This document shows positions 1 to 12,109 of a DNA stretch of 64,000 nt, piece by piece. Below the pieces are notes generated by a model that was not told where the DNA came from, made no database searches, and saw only the letters and a list, made by a program, of their open reading frames with translations. Every line of letters begins with the position of its first letter. Within the stretch, counting starts at the first letter, position 1. The stretch is from Blasia pusilla (lineage: Eukaryota > Marchantiophyta > Marchantiopsida > Blasiales): assembly GCA_050084515.1 (NCBI GenBank), contig CM114273.1:36270001-36334000 (forward strand). The letters run 5' to 3'. The translations under genes and the position numbers were made by a program.

Positions 1-2220
1 GGTACATAACATTCCTATACTAAACCCTTTGAGATATTTATTTTTTCTGGAAGAGTTGTACTTGCCTCACACATTCATGTGGCTTTTCAGCAGGCGCCGA
101 CGGGAGATGGACACCCTGTAGCGGTTGCTGTGAACTTGGACAATGATGGCGTGCTTAGCGGAAGTGACCAGGTTGTGTTCCATCCCTTTCAAACATTAAT
201 GTTAAGTAGATTGATGATCTTCAAATTCTGCAACGTACAATGCTAATTTAGGGCTGAAACACTTCGGCTGGTAATTAGGTGGGTGGAGCTGGACACATAC
301 AGCGGGAGGTAGCGGTGCCAAGTAAAGACCAGCATGCTGATGTGGATGGCGGAGACTTTCATTCTACTCCGCTGCCCCTTTTCTCGACTCCGGCATTGGA
401 TGTGTTAGAAATGGAAACTTTGTCCACAAGTGGAGCTCCTGCGGGGCGACATTAGAGTTGCAGCTTCATCATGTAATGACATGAACCAAGACAATATGCC
501 TCTAAAACTTCTTTCACAATTTTGATAGACTATAGACATATTTTGAACCTACTCAAGAGTGTAAATTTACATGTGTTGGTACATAGTATGATAGATAGCC
601 GGCTGTTGGCAATTGTGCAGACTCTGTATAAAATGTTGACTATCTTTGAGGATGAACCTATGGCCTTCGCATACTGATGTGCCATGGAATGCTTTGAATT
701 TATTGATGGACGGCGGCTGCTTCAGGTTTTGCAGTTTTGCATTGAGCACCCCAACAGAGGCTATCGGTCGGACAATTTTGTTCCTTATCTATGGCGGCTG
801 CTAGAGTTTGTCAGTTTTGCAGACCTTCCTTGAGCACTACAACACGAAGCTACAACAGGTTAGACAATCTTATTTCTGTAACTTCAATGACGGTGTCCTT
901 GTATTTATGCAATTTATGTTGGCATGTCCTAAAGGTGAGGTTGTTGATTTGTTCTGTGCAGATGCGGGATGTATGATGGCAATGAGGGAAGGATGGAAAT
1001 GTTCTATGCTAATTCCCCCCCCCCCGGTTGCCCCAGGGTTAGATGTAACTTAAGAAATCCCACATGTACTCTGCAATTGCCTTTTTTTATGAAAAGTCGA
1101 AGTGCATACTGTGATATGTGTTGTTCTCAATGTATGGGTGACATTTTCTATGGCTTATCTACTTCAACCCTTTGAGGCAACTCCTGTCGACAATCTATTT
1201 CTGTCGACACTCTTTTTCTGTTTGCTAATCCCTTTCCTCCCGGGTTGCCACAGGGTTAGATGTAACTTAAGAAATCACACTTGTACTCTGCAATTGCCTA
1301 TAATGTTAAAAAAATTCGAAGTGCATATTATGAGTTGAGCTCGTGTAGATTGTGCGTTCGACATTTTCACACACTTATCGCATTCAACCAACCAAAGCCA
1401 CTCCTGTCCACAATCTAAATCTGTATGTTTGGTTTGTTACTGATGGTCTTCTATACTTGTTGAGGTTCTAAACATGGCCTAGTACATATCCATGGACTTG
1501 GAATACTGTTTGTGAGGTGTTCAACAAGATGAACACTAGAGCTGCGATGTTCATCTTGCATATGCTTTGTTTCACTACATATCACCGCATACGCGTATTA
1601 TAGACAAGTCGTTGTTGCACTTCAACATTATTTAACGGCTAATCGTTTCACATGATTATTTTAGCTTGATTTAATTTAGGATCTACTAAGTTAGCTGTGG
1701 TAGGGTCGACGCCGCTAAAACTTTACGAAGAGGGACATGGCTCGAGGGTAGGGTTGGGAGCGTGTCCAAAGCATTTTTTTCTAGTCAAGCCTATCTTCTT
1801 TAGTTACAACTAGTTTAGAGGAATCTCTATATGACGAAAGTGGCGGTGTTTTGCCTCTACGGCGTGGAACACGACGCAGTATAGCTGCGCCCCCCTGTAC
1901 GTGGTTAAGCCTCCGATGTGGAATGGTGCGCGGTATGCCTGCCCGACCTGCTTGAGAAGTGCATAAATGAGATTCAAAAATGCCCACGGGATCCGAATGG
2001 GATCTTCTCAGAGCTGCCATCACGGTAGAAACCAAACTTGATTCAAAAGGTTTTATTCAAGAATGCACAACATAATAAGGGATGAACACATGTTTTCAGG
2101 TGTTCGATTTAAAAACATGCAGAACACTGTATATCATGTGTTCCCGTGTAACACCTCCTACTTCGTGTTACAAGGACGTTACAACGCTTTACTTCACAGT
2201 ATTAAAGGAGATTCAATTGG
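1..2220. other. unassigned region with a tandem duplication
   Basis: I recognise no complete gene here. A coding-looking stretch at about 690-1010 (+) reads in short pieces in two frames, one containing VVDLFCADAG, which loosely recalls an S-adenosylmethionine-binding loop. It has stops and a frame change and I do not assign it. The segment 1024-1206 is repeated at 1240-1428. The rest shows nothing I can name. Confidence 0.4.
1024..1428. repeat. tandem duplication, unit about 216 bp
   Basis: Two diverged direct copies start at about 1024 and 1240. Both begin with CGGTTGCC-CAGGGTTAGATG, continue through TGCAATTGCC and the GAAGTGCATA block, and end with a CAATCTA-TCTGT block. Several substitutions and small indels separate them, so the duplication is not recent. 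No coding function is seen. Confidence 0.7.
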
Positions 2221-2223
2221 CTT

Positions 2224-5200
2224 TCACATAAGAGTTTCTTCTTGAGAGTCCAAGATAATTATGGCGTCTTTGGTTTCTCCTATAGCTCCAGGGTGTAATT
2301 CACAATCTAATGGAATAGATGAATCAGCAAGGCTATCAAGCATAATGTCCACTTTTGTCCTCTTTGAGACCTTTGGCGCACACTGTGAGGTACTATGAGG
2401 TGTGTTGTTTACCAAAGGCCATTGGGAATCTGCGTTTAAGCCATGGGACGGGTTCTCATCAACTTGGCTCAATAGAGCCACCAGGTCCAAACTAATACAT
2501 GCCGACCCTTCCATTTCTGCCTCCATGTTCAAAAACTTAGTTTTCCTCACTCTGTGGAAGGATTCCACTTGGTGCTCTTGAAACTCGCTGAGTTCTAACA
2601 GATCACGAGACCTTCATTTTAAATGCAAGCGGTCTAGCCAATTCAGCGCCACGCAGCTACTGATTCGTGGTTCATTCCCCACAAACGGCTCAGGAAAGTG
2701 TGTGGCAATGTCATTAGTATTACCTTCAACGTGAGTGTTAGTCTCTACCCTGGCCTTGAGGTTCAAAACTGAATCTAAATCCTTCTGCACTAGTTGAAAC
2801 AAGTGTTCAAGGAGCATATCTGAGAATGGAACCCCAAGGGTAGCGTTTAGGCATTTCTCCATGATGTCTCGAACATCCTTGGTGGTGGTTTTTGGTGGCG
2901 GATCTCTTCCTGTAGGTTCAGCAAGCACATGGTCTTGTCCCTCATGCCCAATATCTCCATCTTCGTCTTCCTGATCTTTTTCATGTAATTCATCCTTGTG
3001 TGGCTCTTGCACCAAATTTTCAAACCCGCCCGCTCTGCTTCCAAAGCGAGTTCCTAAGCAAGACAACAACTGGACTTCTGTGTGGCCACAGAGGAGAAGA
3101 CATTTTACCTACAGACGGAGTGTGTTAAAACAGATGGAATTCAGCTTGCTGAAATCTGATGTAAAGGCCCTAAATCACATCAAAGTCGTATGAAGACAGA
3201 CCTGATGTTTACAAGTGAACCCTTCGTTGGCACGAGGACAAGTACAAGCAGCATCTCTTGTATCGTAGTCGACCACATCATGCCAAACATCTGGCTTTGA
3301 AATACTTTTCATCTTCGCACATTTCCTCCCATCTACCAATTCAAATGTGACATGATTATCCGGTATGTCATTTGCCCTTTTAATTGCCATGAGCATAACT
3401 TTTTGTATGGCCTTGTTTCTCACCATGCCTTCTCGTTTCAAGAAGCCTAGGTACCAGAAGAAATCTTCTATTTCACCAGTGAGCATTTGCACAAGCCATA
3501 TCAGTTTTCTTGTTGGCATGGTGGGCATGCTGGACGCTAGGTGCATTTTTAGAGTGTGGTGCCACCTTTCGATTGCAAAGATTCAGTATCTTGGTTGGAC
3601 CTTGCGTGCTTACGGTATCCCTTGGCCCAGTTCAAAATTTTTGGATGCCAGTAGCTTCCATACTACTTCACAAAGTGTCATTCTGATCCAACCCACTTGC
3701 GCATGAACCGATAGGAGGCGTCGATGGGATCTGCAATGGCATATGTAAATTATTTATTAGTCACTGAACGGTATGTGGAGGAAACCATCCATGAAAGAGA
3801 AAAGCATGTAAGTGTACTATCTGTTTGATTGATGATATACCTTCATCACGTGAGTACATTACACCACCCAAGTCTCTATTCATGTCCGCTTTCGTAATTG
3901 GACAACGCACTCGTTGATGCAGATTCTTTAACCAGTTCTTGCGAACATGCCATAAGCAGAGGTCAATAGGGACACCTGGAAATACATTTCGAATAGCAGA
4001 TTGTTCCTCTTTCGAATCATCCACAATGAAGCATGAAGGCTTCCATTCATTTGCCTCCGTATCTTGCAGGCTCGAGTGTATATTCCTCTGTGCCCAGTCC
4101 TTGATTTGGGACAAGGTCTCCACAAGATCTTCGTGTTGATGTCGTTGTAGGATTGCCCATACCAATGGCAGGCCATTCTGGAACTTATCAAAACCCAGCA
4201 ATGTGAATAATTGATACTGTGAACACACATAACATAATGTTCATAATAGAAGACAAATGAAAACAGGCACCAGGGTGTACGTAAGAAAAATCGCACAAAA
4301 TGGAATGGTTACTGATAAAGATAAACGCATTGACTCACCTATAATGTCCATTGAAAGTAGTGAAAAACAAAAATTTGAATCATGTATTCTTTGTAGACAC
4401 TTTACACTAAGTTCAAAATTTCCAGCATTTCAAACAGTCCTTAAGTAGGAGCATTTTCGGTTCCCTGCTCCATGGCTCCATCAATTCTACAACAAATGAT
4501 AGGATCAAGGCCAACTAACCTCGTAAGTGTTGGTGCCATGGGTTGCGTCCATGGAGATGGCCCCGCCCGTTCCTAGCTCTAAGAGATTCTCGGAGCATCC
4601 AAGGTGTTGAAAGTACAAAGCGAAGGACCTGGTTCAACTTGGAAATAGCCTCCCTGTAGTAAATTACATTCTCAGGATGTGCTTGTACCCAGTGATGAAT
4701 TGCAGTAGCGTCATCGGTTCCGTCATATCCCCCTTCTCGCCTTCGCATAGAATGCTTAATATTTAGTACGTCTTGATGCTTCAGCATGGCGTCCCTGCCC
4801 CATGCATGTTTCTGACTGGGGTTTTCACGGATGTGTACGCGAATCCACCTCCTATGCTCTTTCATGATATTCTTGGGGCTTACATTCACTCGTAACAAGC
4901 GCTCTACAAAATCCTGAGTGCAAACTTAGTTTGGGGTGTGATTGCATTTGCAATATCTCTTTGTCTTATCCAAGTCACCATGGCATATCCGACCTTCCTT
5001 GTCCACATGGTTTGAATGAAGATGCCTTATCATACAGAAACCAACACGATCTGCTGGATAGACTACAGCGAAGTGAAATTGGCATCCGCGTCTTTGAGAT
5101 AGTCCAAGGCGTGTGCTCTGTTTTTCTGGCCTGCTACCCTTGCCCCCTATGCGCGAATGTTAGGGTCAAAGACCTCGTTGGGCAAAGATGTCCAAACCGA

Positions 5201-5470
5201 ACCCCTACAATCATGCGGTCCATATGCGCACCAATATCGAATGGTAAGATTCTTGTGTCCTGATTTATCAGTCTTGCTGATTCGGAAAGTAGTCTGAAAA
5301 TGCGGTCTATATTCTTCACCACGGATGAAGTCATGTACCCTTTCAGCATGAATCCATGCCTCCTCTTGGTCACCATACCAATTGAGGTGTTCTCTTAAAA
5401 AAGGACCAGGCGGTGGGGTCTGGATAGTATCACATTCTAATGTAGTGGAATATTTTGTGTATTTCACCAT
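2224..5470 (-). pseudogene. MULE (Mutator-like) transposase gene, multi-exon, probably decayed
   Basis: This is a cut-and-paste Mutator-like transposase that would act on element ends in the nucleus. Reading from high to low coordinates: an N-terminal DNA-binding-like part (5470-4930) ends in a Cys/His-rich stretch after a frame break near 5130. The block at 4898-4515 closes with MDATHGTN, the family's first catalytic Asp motif, directly before a GT splice donor. The exon at about 4228-3761 holds the second catalytic motif VDDSKEE and the conserved LCLWHV block. A SWIM zinc finger lies at 3546-3175 with the pattern C-x-C-x8-C-x-H (CTCPRANEGFTCKH). An acidic, low-conservation tail occupies 3069-2224. 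Catalytic and SWIM residues survive, but frame changes near 5130 and 3175 and stops near 3600 suggest a pseudogene unless unrecognised introns remove them. The start at 5470 is the first Met of the N-terminal block. I found no terminal inverted repeats. Confidence 0.8.
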
Positions 5471-5784
5471 GGTGACAGAGTGGATACAGATTTGCGAGGG
5501 CTTTGAGAAGCTGCCAAGCACAAGAAGAAAACAAGAACACAGTGAGGTCTGTGTTCGGACATGCAGATTTCCTCGAAGCATGCATAGGGATTACTTAGCC
5601 ATATTTAGTATCATTCATATATCAGTGAAACCCTACAAGTGAGGTACAGCATGCTTTCAAATACATCAACTCAGGTTTAAGGGAAGAATTCTTTGGATCA
5701 AACAAATGGCAGAACGAGAAACCAGCTTCTGCTGCCACTACAAAAAACAAATTTGAGGGGTAGAGATACATACCTTTCAAATCA

Positions 5785-6217
5785 TAGTGTAAACCGTAGT
5801 CAGGTTGAGGTTCAGCTCATTCGCTCTGCGCACCGAAGCCTTCTTTATCCGTCTAAAGCTTGAATTCGAAGAAACTCTGGTTTTATCTTCTACGTTTAGC
5901 TAATCCAAACACGCAGCTATTCGGATCCAATGCCCGAACATTTCGGAATCCAAAATCTTCTTAATCCAAAAAATGATTCTTAATCGGCACTAAAAATAGT
6001 ATAAAACGTACTCAGGTAGAAGTTCAGCTCATTCGCTCTGCGCACCGAACAGAGCCTTTTTATCCGTCAAAAGCTTGAATTCGAAGAAACTCTGGTTTTT
6101 CTTCTAAGTTTAGCTAATCCGAACACGCAGCTATTCGGATCCAATGCCTGAACATTTCGGAACATCCAATCCCTGATCGACGAAAGCTCTTCTTAATCCG
6201 AAAAATGATTCTTAATC
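5785..6217. repeat. tandem duplication, unit about 215 bp
   Basis: Copy one spans about 5785-5988 and copy two about 5998-6217. Shared blocks include TTCAGCTCATTCGCTCTGCG, AGCTTGAATTCGAAGAAACT and CAGCTATTCGGATCCAATGC. A shorter direct repeat with GCTAATCC-CATGGTAA follows at 6282-6345. Many TAATCC words recur up to 6300. No coding content is recognised. Confidence 0.75.
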
Positions 6218-6483
6218 CTCACTCATCCAACCTTCCCGAAGCTCCCTCTCTAATCCTCGCTAATCCTATCTTCCTCTGAAGCTTTTGCTAATCCACATGG
6301 TAACACGAACAACGGTTCTGAAGCATTTGCTAATCCGCATGGTAAACCGACGACGCTGCATTTGTTTTTTCAAAACGGGATGGCGGGAGAGTATGGGTGA
6401 GGGGACGGACTGCGATACGGAATGGAATTTCGAACGGACGAACTGCGATACAGAACGGAAACCTAAACGGACGGAAATGATTC

Positions 6484-6628
6484 CGTCCGTCCGTCCATAC
6501 CTCCGTCCATACCTCCGTCCATCCGTCCGTCCGTCCGTCCATCCGTCCGTCCATCCGTCCGGCTGTCCGTCCGTCCATCTGTCCGGCTGTCCGTCCGTCC
6601 ATCCGTCCACCCAGTCGTCCAGCCGTCC
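6484..6628. repeat. tetranucleotide microsatellite (CCGT/CCAT)n
   Basis: The stretch is built of CCGT and CCAT tetramers with occasional CGGCTGT and CACCCAGT interruptions. Open frames over it encode only Asp/Gly/Thr/Trp/Arg or Pro/Ser/Val repeats and are not genes. Confidence 0.9.
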
Positions 6629-7289
6629 ATCCGTCCTTGAAGCTCGATATCCGCTGTCCGCTGCCGGTATTAGCGACCCTAAACCGTGCCGAACCGCCTG
6701 TGCCTAAGGCCTAATCTACGCGGCCTTAAACGCATGGCCGCGGCTATCTATGGCTTTCGCAAGCAGCTACAACTCCACACCTCCAACAGCTCAACAACTC
6801 CAACAGCTTCGACAACCTGCAAGAAAGGTGCGGAACAAGACAAAGCTATCTACACATGGCAACAAGAATTACAGCCAAAAAGTCTACACAAGGGAAGGGG
6901 AAAAGTGTATCCAAGGCCGCTTTATCAAAGAAGCATTATGGTGTAAAGTAATCCGATCTCCATCCATTGGAGAGTTCCAAGTAGTCTCCTACATCCCAAG
7001 AGGATTTCAAGCATATGACTAAGTGGAGAAAGTTGCATTGTGTAGATAGTCCTCCTTCAAGTCAGAGATTCACCCCCGAGTATGCCATGAAAGATTCACT
7101 GCCCGCTAGAGGGCAACCTGCGTTGTCAGATAGGGGTTACTTTCCACAACCAGTAGTTGACTTGGGAAACACTATTTGTATAGAAATCCAAGGGACACCC
7201 GTATATTAGCTTAGGAGGTCGAACAATGAAAGGGAGTACACAACAGAGAGGGCATCAACAAAGAAGCGTATGAAGGATTGTTCTAATGT
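6629..7289. other. unassigned region before the Helitron fragment
   Basis: The stretch has short open frames on the + strand (about 6690-7209) but no domain or splice pattern that I recognise. It lies between the CCGT tract and the first sequence homologous to Helitron coding DNA. It may be the broken end of the element or the host flank. Confidence 0.3.
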
Positions 7290-9826
7290 TTTATTATTTT
7301 TTTGGAACTTCATTTCATTCTTCTTACTCTAATACTTGGAATTCTTATTTTTTCATAAATATATCTTCTTCAGAGGCATGTTGGCGTCTTTTCAAGTTTA
7401 GTCTACATGTTGAACTTCCAAGTATTGTGCGATTAGCAGCTCATCTTCTAGAGCAACAAATAATCTACTTCAGTAATGCTCATGGCTTCAGAAAATATTC
7501 TGCAACAAAAAAGAGAGACAACTTTGACACAATGGTTTGCAACCAATCTATTGGATTCCAATGCCCGACAATATATATATTTAGATTTTCCTTCATATTA
7601 TCGTTGGAGCAACAAGAAATGGATTCGCACGGTACATAATAGAAATTGTTGTGGCCATCCCATTGGCTGCTTATACCTTACTCATCCAGGTAAAAGCTCT
7701 TTGTATATTTGCAATATATACTATCCTCTAAAGCGATGTATTTTTTTGGAATGTGGGCTAATTTATTTAACTCTTTCATAGGTGAAGGAGAACATCATTG
7801 GTTGAGATTGCTCCTTCATCATGTTCGAGGAGCAACTACATACAAATGCTTAAGAACTATTGAAGGGGTATTATGTCCAACCTTCAAGGAAGCTGCGATT
7901 CAACTAGGACTTCATGAGGATGATAGGGAAGTGTTATCTTGCTTTGAAGAAGCCTCTATCATCCGTACAGTTTCTTCACTTTGCCATCTAATTATTCTAG
8001 TGTACAACACACGTGCTCAAATTGCTACACTATACAGTCAATTCTTGGTTCCACTTATAGAAGATCTCTTATATGAACGACGTCAGGTAAAAATTCATCA
8101 ATACCACTCCTTACATCATTCATTTTCATCCTAATAGTATCTTCTACGCTGTACATGATGAGCTTGATAAAATCTACGTGAATGTTCCACCATCTCCAAA
8201 AGTATTTTTCATCTATGGTCTTGGTGGAACGAGAAAAACATTTTTATAAAATCTTCTCCTTGCGAGTGTCAGGAGTGCAAGAGGTATAGCTTTGGCTGTA
8301 GCGTCATCTAGGATAACTACTCTATTATTAGATGGAGGACGAATTGCTCATTTGAGCTTCAAGATCCCCATCAATTTTCATGAAAGCTCTACTTGCAAGT
8401 AAGTGCAAGTAGTATTTTTAATTAGCTCCGATTATGTTACGTGCATAACATTCTATTAATCAAAATATTACAACTTCTAACTCTTTTTTTTTTTTAAAGT
8501 TTATTAGTTGATAGTGATGGAGCGCTTAATCCGTGATGCGATTCTCATTATTTGGGATGAGACACCTATGGCTCATCGTCATGCATTTGAGGCCGTGAAT
8601 CAACCTTTACAAGATATTATGGGAGTTGTTTCGGATAATCTACTACAATTGCCATTTGGTGGAAAACTTATGGTATTTGGTGGTGATTTTCATCAAGTTT
8701 TGCATTTAGTTTGTCATGGGGATCGGTTGCACATCATCCAAGCCACTATAAAGAGGTCATCTCTTTGGTCTAATGTAAAGGTCATGAAGTTGACAACAAA
8801 TATGTGAGTTCAAAGGTTGGAAGGTCATTTGCGTAGTGAACAACAAGCTTTTGTTGATTGGTTATTGGAAGTGGGAGAGGGTCGTGTACCTTTGCACCCT
8901 CATATGGGAGAAGACTTTATACGATCACCTTCTGAAATGGTTACTAAAAGTAACAAGATATGCGATCTTATTGATTTGATATATGGCAATACTCCTAGCC
9001 AATTCCATAAGAGATACAACAATTTTGACTTTGAGAAATAAAGACGTGGACGACATAAATACAAGCGTTATGTCTCGATTTCCTGACGAGGTAATTTTTT
9101 TAACATGGAAACTTTTTTTGAGGGAAGTTTAATTGAATTCGAGCAATAGATTACCTTTTCTCACCAATTCATTACATATTTTGTACGTGAGCATATTTAC
9201 CTCAGTGTCGACTCTATTCCGAATGAGGGGATGAGTCATATCTATCCAACTGAATTTTTGAACACATGCTTGCCTTCTGGACTTCCCACACATCGGTTGT
9301 GTTTGAAGATTGGTCCACTAATCATGCTCTTATGGAGCATGAATGGATAACACGGACAAGCAAACGAAACAAGATTGGAAATTCGTGGATTTATGCGTCA
9401 TTGCATCGATGCTGAAATTATTACTGGGAAGAATATGAGAGATCGAGTTTTTATTCCACGAATTCCATTGATTGCATCATATTCCGGTTTGCCATTTGAT
9501 TTACGTAGGTTTCAATTCCCTATTAGGCCGGCTTTTGCTATGATTATTAATAAGGCTCAAGGTCAAACTTTGCAAAAGGTTGGCATTTATCTGCCTACTC
9601 ATGTATTTTCTCATGGTCAATTGTATGTAGCATTATCTAGAATAGAGAAGGAAAGTTCCATCCACATTACCATTGGAAGCGATAAACATTCAAATAAGGA
9701 AGGTGACTACACACGAAATGTTGTATACAAAGAAATATTGGGATGAAATAAAATTTGAAGTCTAACGCACCTTCCTTCTATACTATCTTACTTCATCTGT
9801 TGTGCATCGCACGGGCATCTTACTAG
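7290..9826 (+). mobile_element. 5'-truncated Helitron with intact 3' terminus
   Basis: From about 7290 the sequence parallels the second half of the complete Helitron at 19276-28584: the SSSEACWRLFKFS block, the HHVRGATTY block, the helicase motifs and intron remnants in the same places. It ends at 9823-9826 with CTAG followed by T at 9827. Just upstream is the GC-rich hairpin GTGC-ATC-GCAC and GGGCATCTTA, as in plant Helitron 3' ends. The Rep N-terminal half and the 5' TC terminus are absent, so this is a 5'-truncated copy of the same family. Confidence 0.85.
7370..9746 (+). pseudogene. Helitron Rep/PIF1-type helicase, C-terminal part, decayed
   Basis: This is the remnant of the helicase moiety of a rolling-circle Helitron transposase. 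The Walker A region near 8215 reads GLGGTRKT instead of GPGGTGKT, so the glycine before the catalytic lysine is lost. It is followed by an in-frame stop. Walker B is preserved as IIWDETPM (about 8545-8570). The last helicase block (9375-9746) is open and keeps the Q-G-Q-T and HGQLYVALSR motifs and a natural stop at 9744. The exon that should precede Walker A is mostly missing. Stops and frame changes elsewhere make it non-functional. It is useful as an undamaged reference for the helicase C-terminus of the longer Helitron. Confidence 0.85.
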
Positions 9827-9827
9827 T
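9811..9827 (+). other. Helitron 3' terminus (CTAG|T)
   Basis: The end ACGGGCATCTTACTAG with T after it follows the short hairpin at about 9802-9812. It closely matches the end at 28571-28585 (CACGGGCACCTTACTAG|T). Confidence 0.8.
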
Positions 9828-10288
9828 AATATTTTAACTTATGTCACTATTGTATTGCGCATGTCATAGAAGCCGTGGAAGCCATAGATTTTTTAGTCCA
9901 ACGGTCCGAGCATGTAGCTATATTATATTCTGCAATCTAGATAAGACAAAATAGTGAGATGATTTAAAATATTATTAGACAATGTCATTTCATTTTACAA
10001 AATTCTTTTAGTCTTCACATTTTTAGTTCATAAGATTGTTCAAAATTAGTTGAAAATGATATTTGAAAAGAAATTTAAATTCGGGTATAATACAAGCTCA
10101 TACTAGTAAAATAATAGAGTAACAAGTATGTAAATTTATCCCTATATCCATATATAAATTTTCCCTTAAATTTGATATTTTTGGGAAGGAAAAATGAATT
10201 TCAATGGAAGAGGGAAATGATTTCATTAATTTTTATTTTAATTCATGCTTGTTATTTTGGTAGGAGAAGTGGAGATGGAAGAATAATA
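9827..10288. other. AT-rich flank between Helitron and Copia, no gene seen
   Basis: AT-rich DNA without recognisable coding potential. It continues on the far side of the Copia element after 15485. The last five bases (10284-10288, TAATA) are the target-site copy of the Copia insertion. Confidence 0.5.
10284..10288. repeat. target-site duplication, left (TAATA)
   Basis: Five bases identical to 15481-15485, immediately outside the two LTRs. Confidence 0.85.
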
Positions 10289-10600
10289 TATTGAAGATTG
10301 AGTTATAGTCAAGGTCACGAGACACCTGAACTGCTACATTTGGTACTCACATGAAATAGGGAAGCTTAATCTTGGTTAGTCACTCAAGCACGATTATCTT
10401 AACTAAGGTTAGTTAATCATAGTTAGTCTAACTCGAGACTATGGTTAAGGTTAAGGTTAGGGTTGCTTGTACATACCCTATATAATTGAGAAGAGGACCA
10501 GCCTCCACTCATTCTCTCATTGAAAATTTTGTTCTCCATGGTGGTATGTGTGTGTGAGAACCGTTTTCCACCAGTTATGCTTGTTTAGCAGTTTTCCACA
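10289..10600 (+). repeat. 5' LTR of Copia element
   Basis: 312 bp, starting TATTGAAG and ending TTTTCCACA. It contains the TATA-like ACCCTATATAATTGAG used as promoter in such LTRs. It differs from the 3' LTR by scattered substitutions and two small indels (an extra AAGGTT-type unit and an extra GT), which together explain the 8-bp length difference. Confidence 0.93.
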
Positions 10601-10612
10601 TGGTATCAGAGC
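10601..10612 (+). other. primer-binding site for initiator tRNA-Met
   Basis: TGGTATCAGAGC follows the 5' LTR directly and is the standard complement of the 3' end of plant initiator tRNA-Met used for minus-strand priming by Copia elements. Confidence 0.9.
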
Positions 10613-11115
10613 GATAGGAGAACATCACTTGAAATTCTTTGTGTTTGAGGAGAGTAGAGAGGCAAGAGAAGGCACAATTTTAGTTTGGGAGAAGGAAGTT
10701 TTATTCACAGCTCAGTGGGTGCAGATTTCAGGCGGAGTTTTGACGATGATAAAACTTTTGAGGCATTTTTTAAGGCTTTTCCAATCGATTTCGCCATCTG
10801 TGTCCGCAGCGGCTAGAAAAAACCCAAGGCTAGTTCTAGCCGTCTTGTAGAGCTTATCGAGAGATTTCCAATGCACCCAAGATCGCTCGATTCTGACATT
10901 CTGAGCTCAAGCAATAGCAATTTAAGTGTAGGAAAGTGCAATTAGTGAAGAAAAGTTGTGCAGTTTGCTCTCTACAAGCCAATTTCGACTAGTTCTTTCA
11001 TACTATTGTTCAATTTTGGCAAATTTTAGATCTATTTATGTGTAGGAGTGGTCTATGCTTCAATTGGAGCAGTAGAAAGCCTGAAATTATGGTTTTATGA
11101 GTGAAATCGTTCGTC

Positions 11116-12000
11116 ATGGAATATTCCTCAACAACAATCACAGACGAGAAGCTAGATAAGCATAATTACAATGTCTGGAAGTTTCACATGTAACAATTTC
11201 TCATGGGTTAAGAACTATGGGAGCTTGTCACAGGTGATGAGGCCAAGCCACAAGGTGACCCAACAGACTTGAATGTTTGCGCCTTGAACAAACGCACAAG
11301 GCAAGTAATCCACTACATTTCAATAACAATCAGTTCCCCAATGATAGGTCACATTCAAGATGTTGATTCTCCAAAGGAGACCTAGGGTGCATTGGAAAAG
11401 CTATTCTAGACATCTATAAAGGCCAGAAAGTTTCAATTGAAACAGTAATTGAACCAAGTGAGAAAAGGATCGCAGAGCATCAATGATTATATTTTGAGTA
11501 TAAGATATATTGTTGACTAGTTGAATAGCATTGGAGTGACAATAGAAGATGATCTGATTTTGTTCACTCTTCAAGGCCTTCCAAAGGATTACAAGTCCTT
11601 TGAGACCTCTATCTCTGTAAGAGAGAAGTATCCAACATTTGAAGAGTTAGTCCCTCTGTTAATTAGTGAAGAGATGCGCCAAGTAGGGAGCGGTAGCTCG
11701 TCTAGTTTGCAAGAGAGTGCCCTATTTGCAGGTTATGGATCAAACAGAGGCAGGGGTCGTGGTAGAAGCTTCCTTGGTCGTGGTGGATATCAAGCATATG
11801 GAGGAAGAGGCACTCAATACAACGTCACTCAATCAACTACGAACCAGTACCAGACACAATCACAAGGTGGTGATGGTGGAAACCGTTGGGGTTGAGGTCA
11901 GCAGTAGAGGGTCCTTGGATCTTGCAATTACTGTGGGATAAAGGGTCATTATGCAAAGTTTTGCTTCAAAAAGAAGGCAGATATGGGAACAGGAGCCTTA
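11116..12000 (+). pseudogene. Copia gag (capsid and CCHC zinc knuckle), decayed
   Basis: Gag packages the element RNA into virus-like particles. The frame starts MEYSSTTITDEKLDKHNYN, passes through a UBN2-type capsid region with the LTLQGLPKDYKSFE-like block (FTLQGLPKDYKSFE), a Gly/Arg-rich stretch, and then the zinc knuckle CNYCGIKGHYAKFC (CX2CX4HX4C) near 11925-11965. In-frame stops occur at 11197, 11407 (TAG), 11446 (TAA), 11518 (TAG) and before the knuckle. At 11407 and 11518 the second copy has CAG, so the stops are C-to-T changes. The ATG is the first in frame downstream of the primer-binding site. Confidence 0.88.
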
Positions 12001-12109
12001 TAACAACAAAACTATGTGGAGCAACAACACCAAGAGCAGTACCAAGAACAACAATATTCACAAACGGAGCATCTCTTGGTTATGACTCATCATATGGGAG
12101 CAATGGTCA

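Noticed and set aside
1781-2035. 84-codon minus-strand frame starting MVSTVMAALRRSHSD
   Set aside because: No domain, no splice context and no support from composition.
6266-6707. Asp/Gly/Thr/Trp-rich repeat protein
   Set aside because: Product of the CCGT/CCAT microsatellite in several frames.
10440-10466. Telomere-like GGTTAAGGTTAGGGTT motif
   Set aside because: It is a short degenerate part of the LTR, present in all three LTRs, and not an interstitial telomere array.
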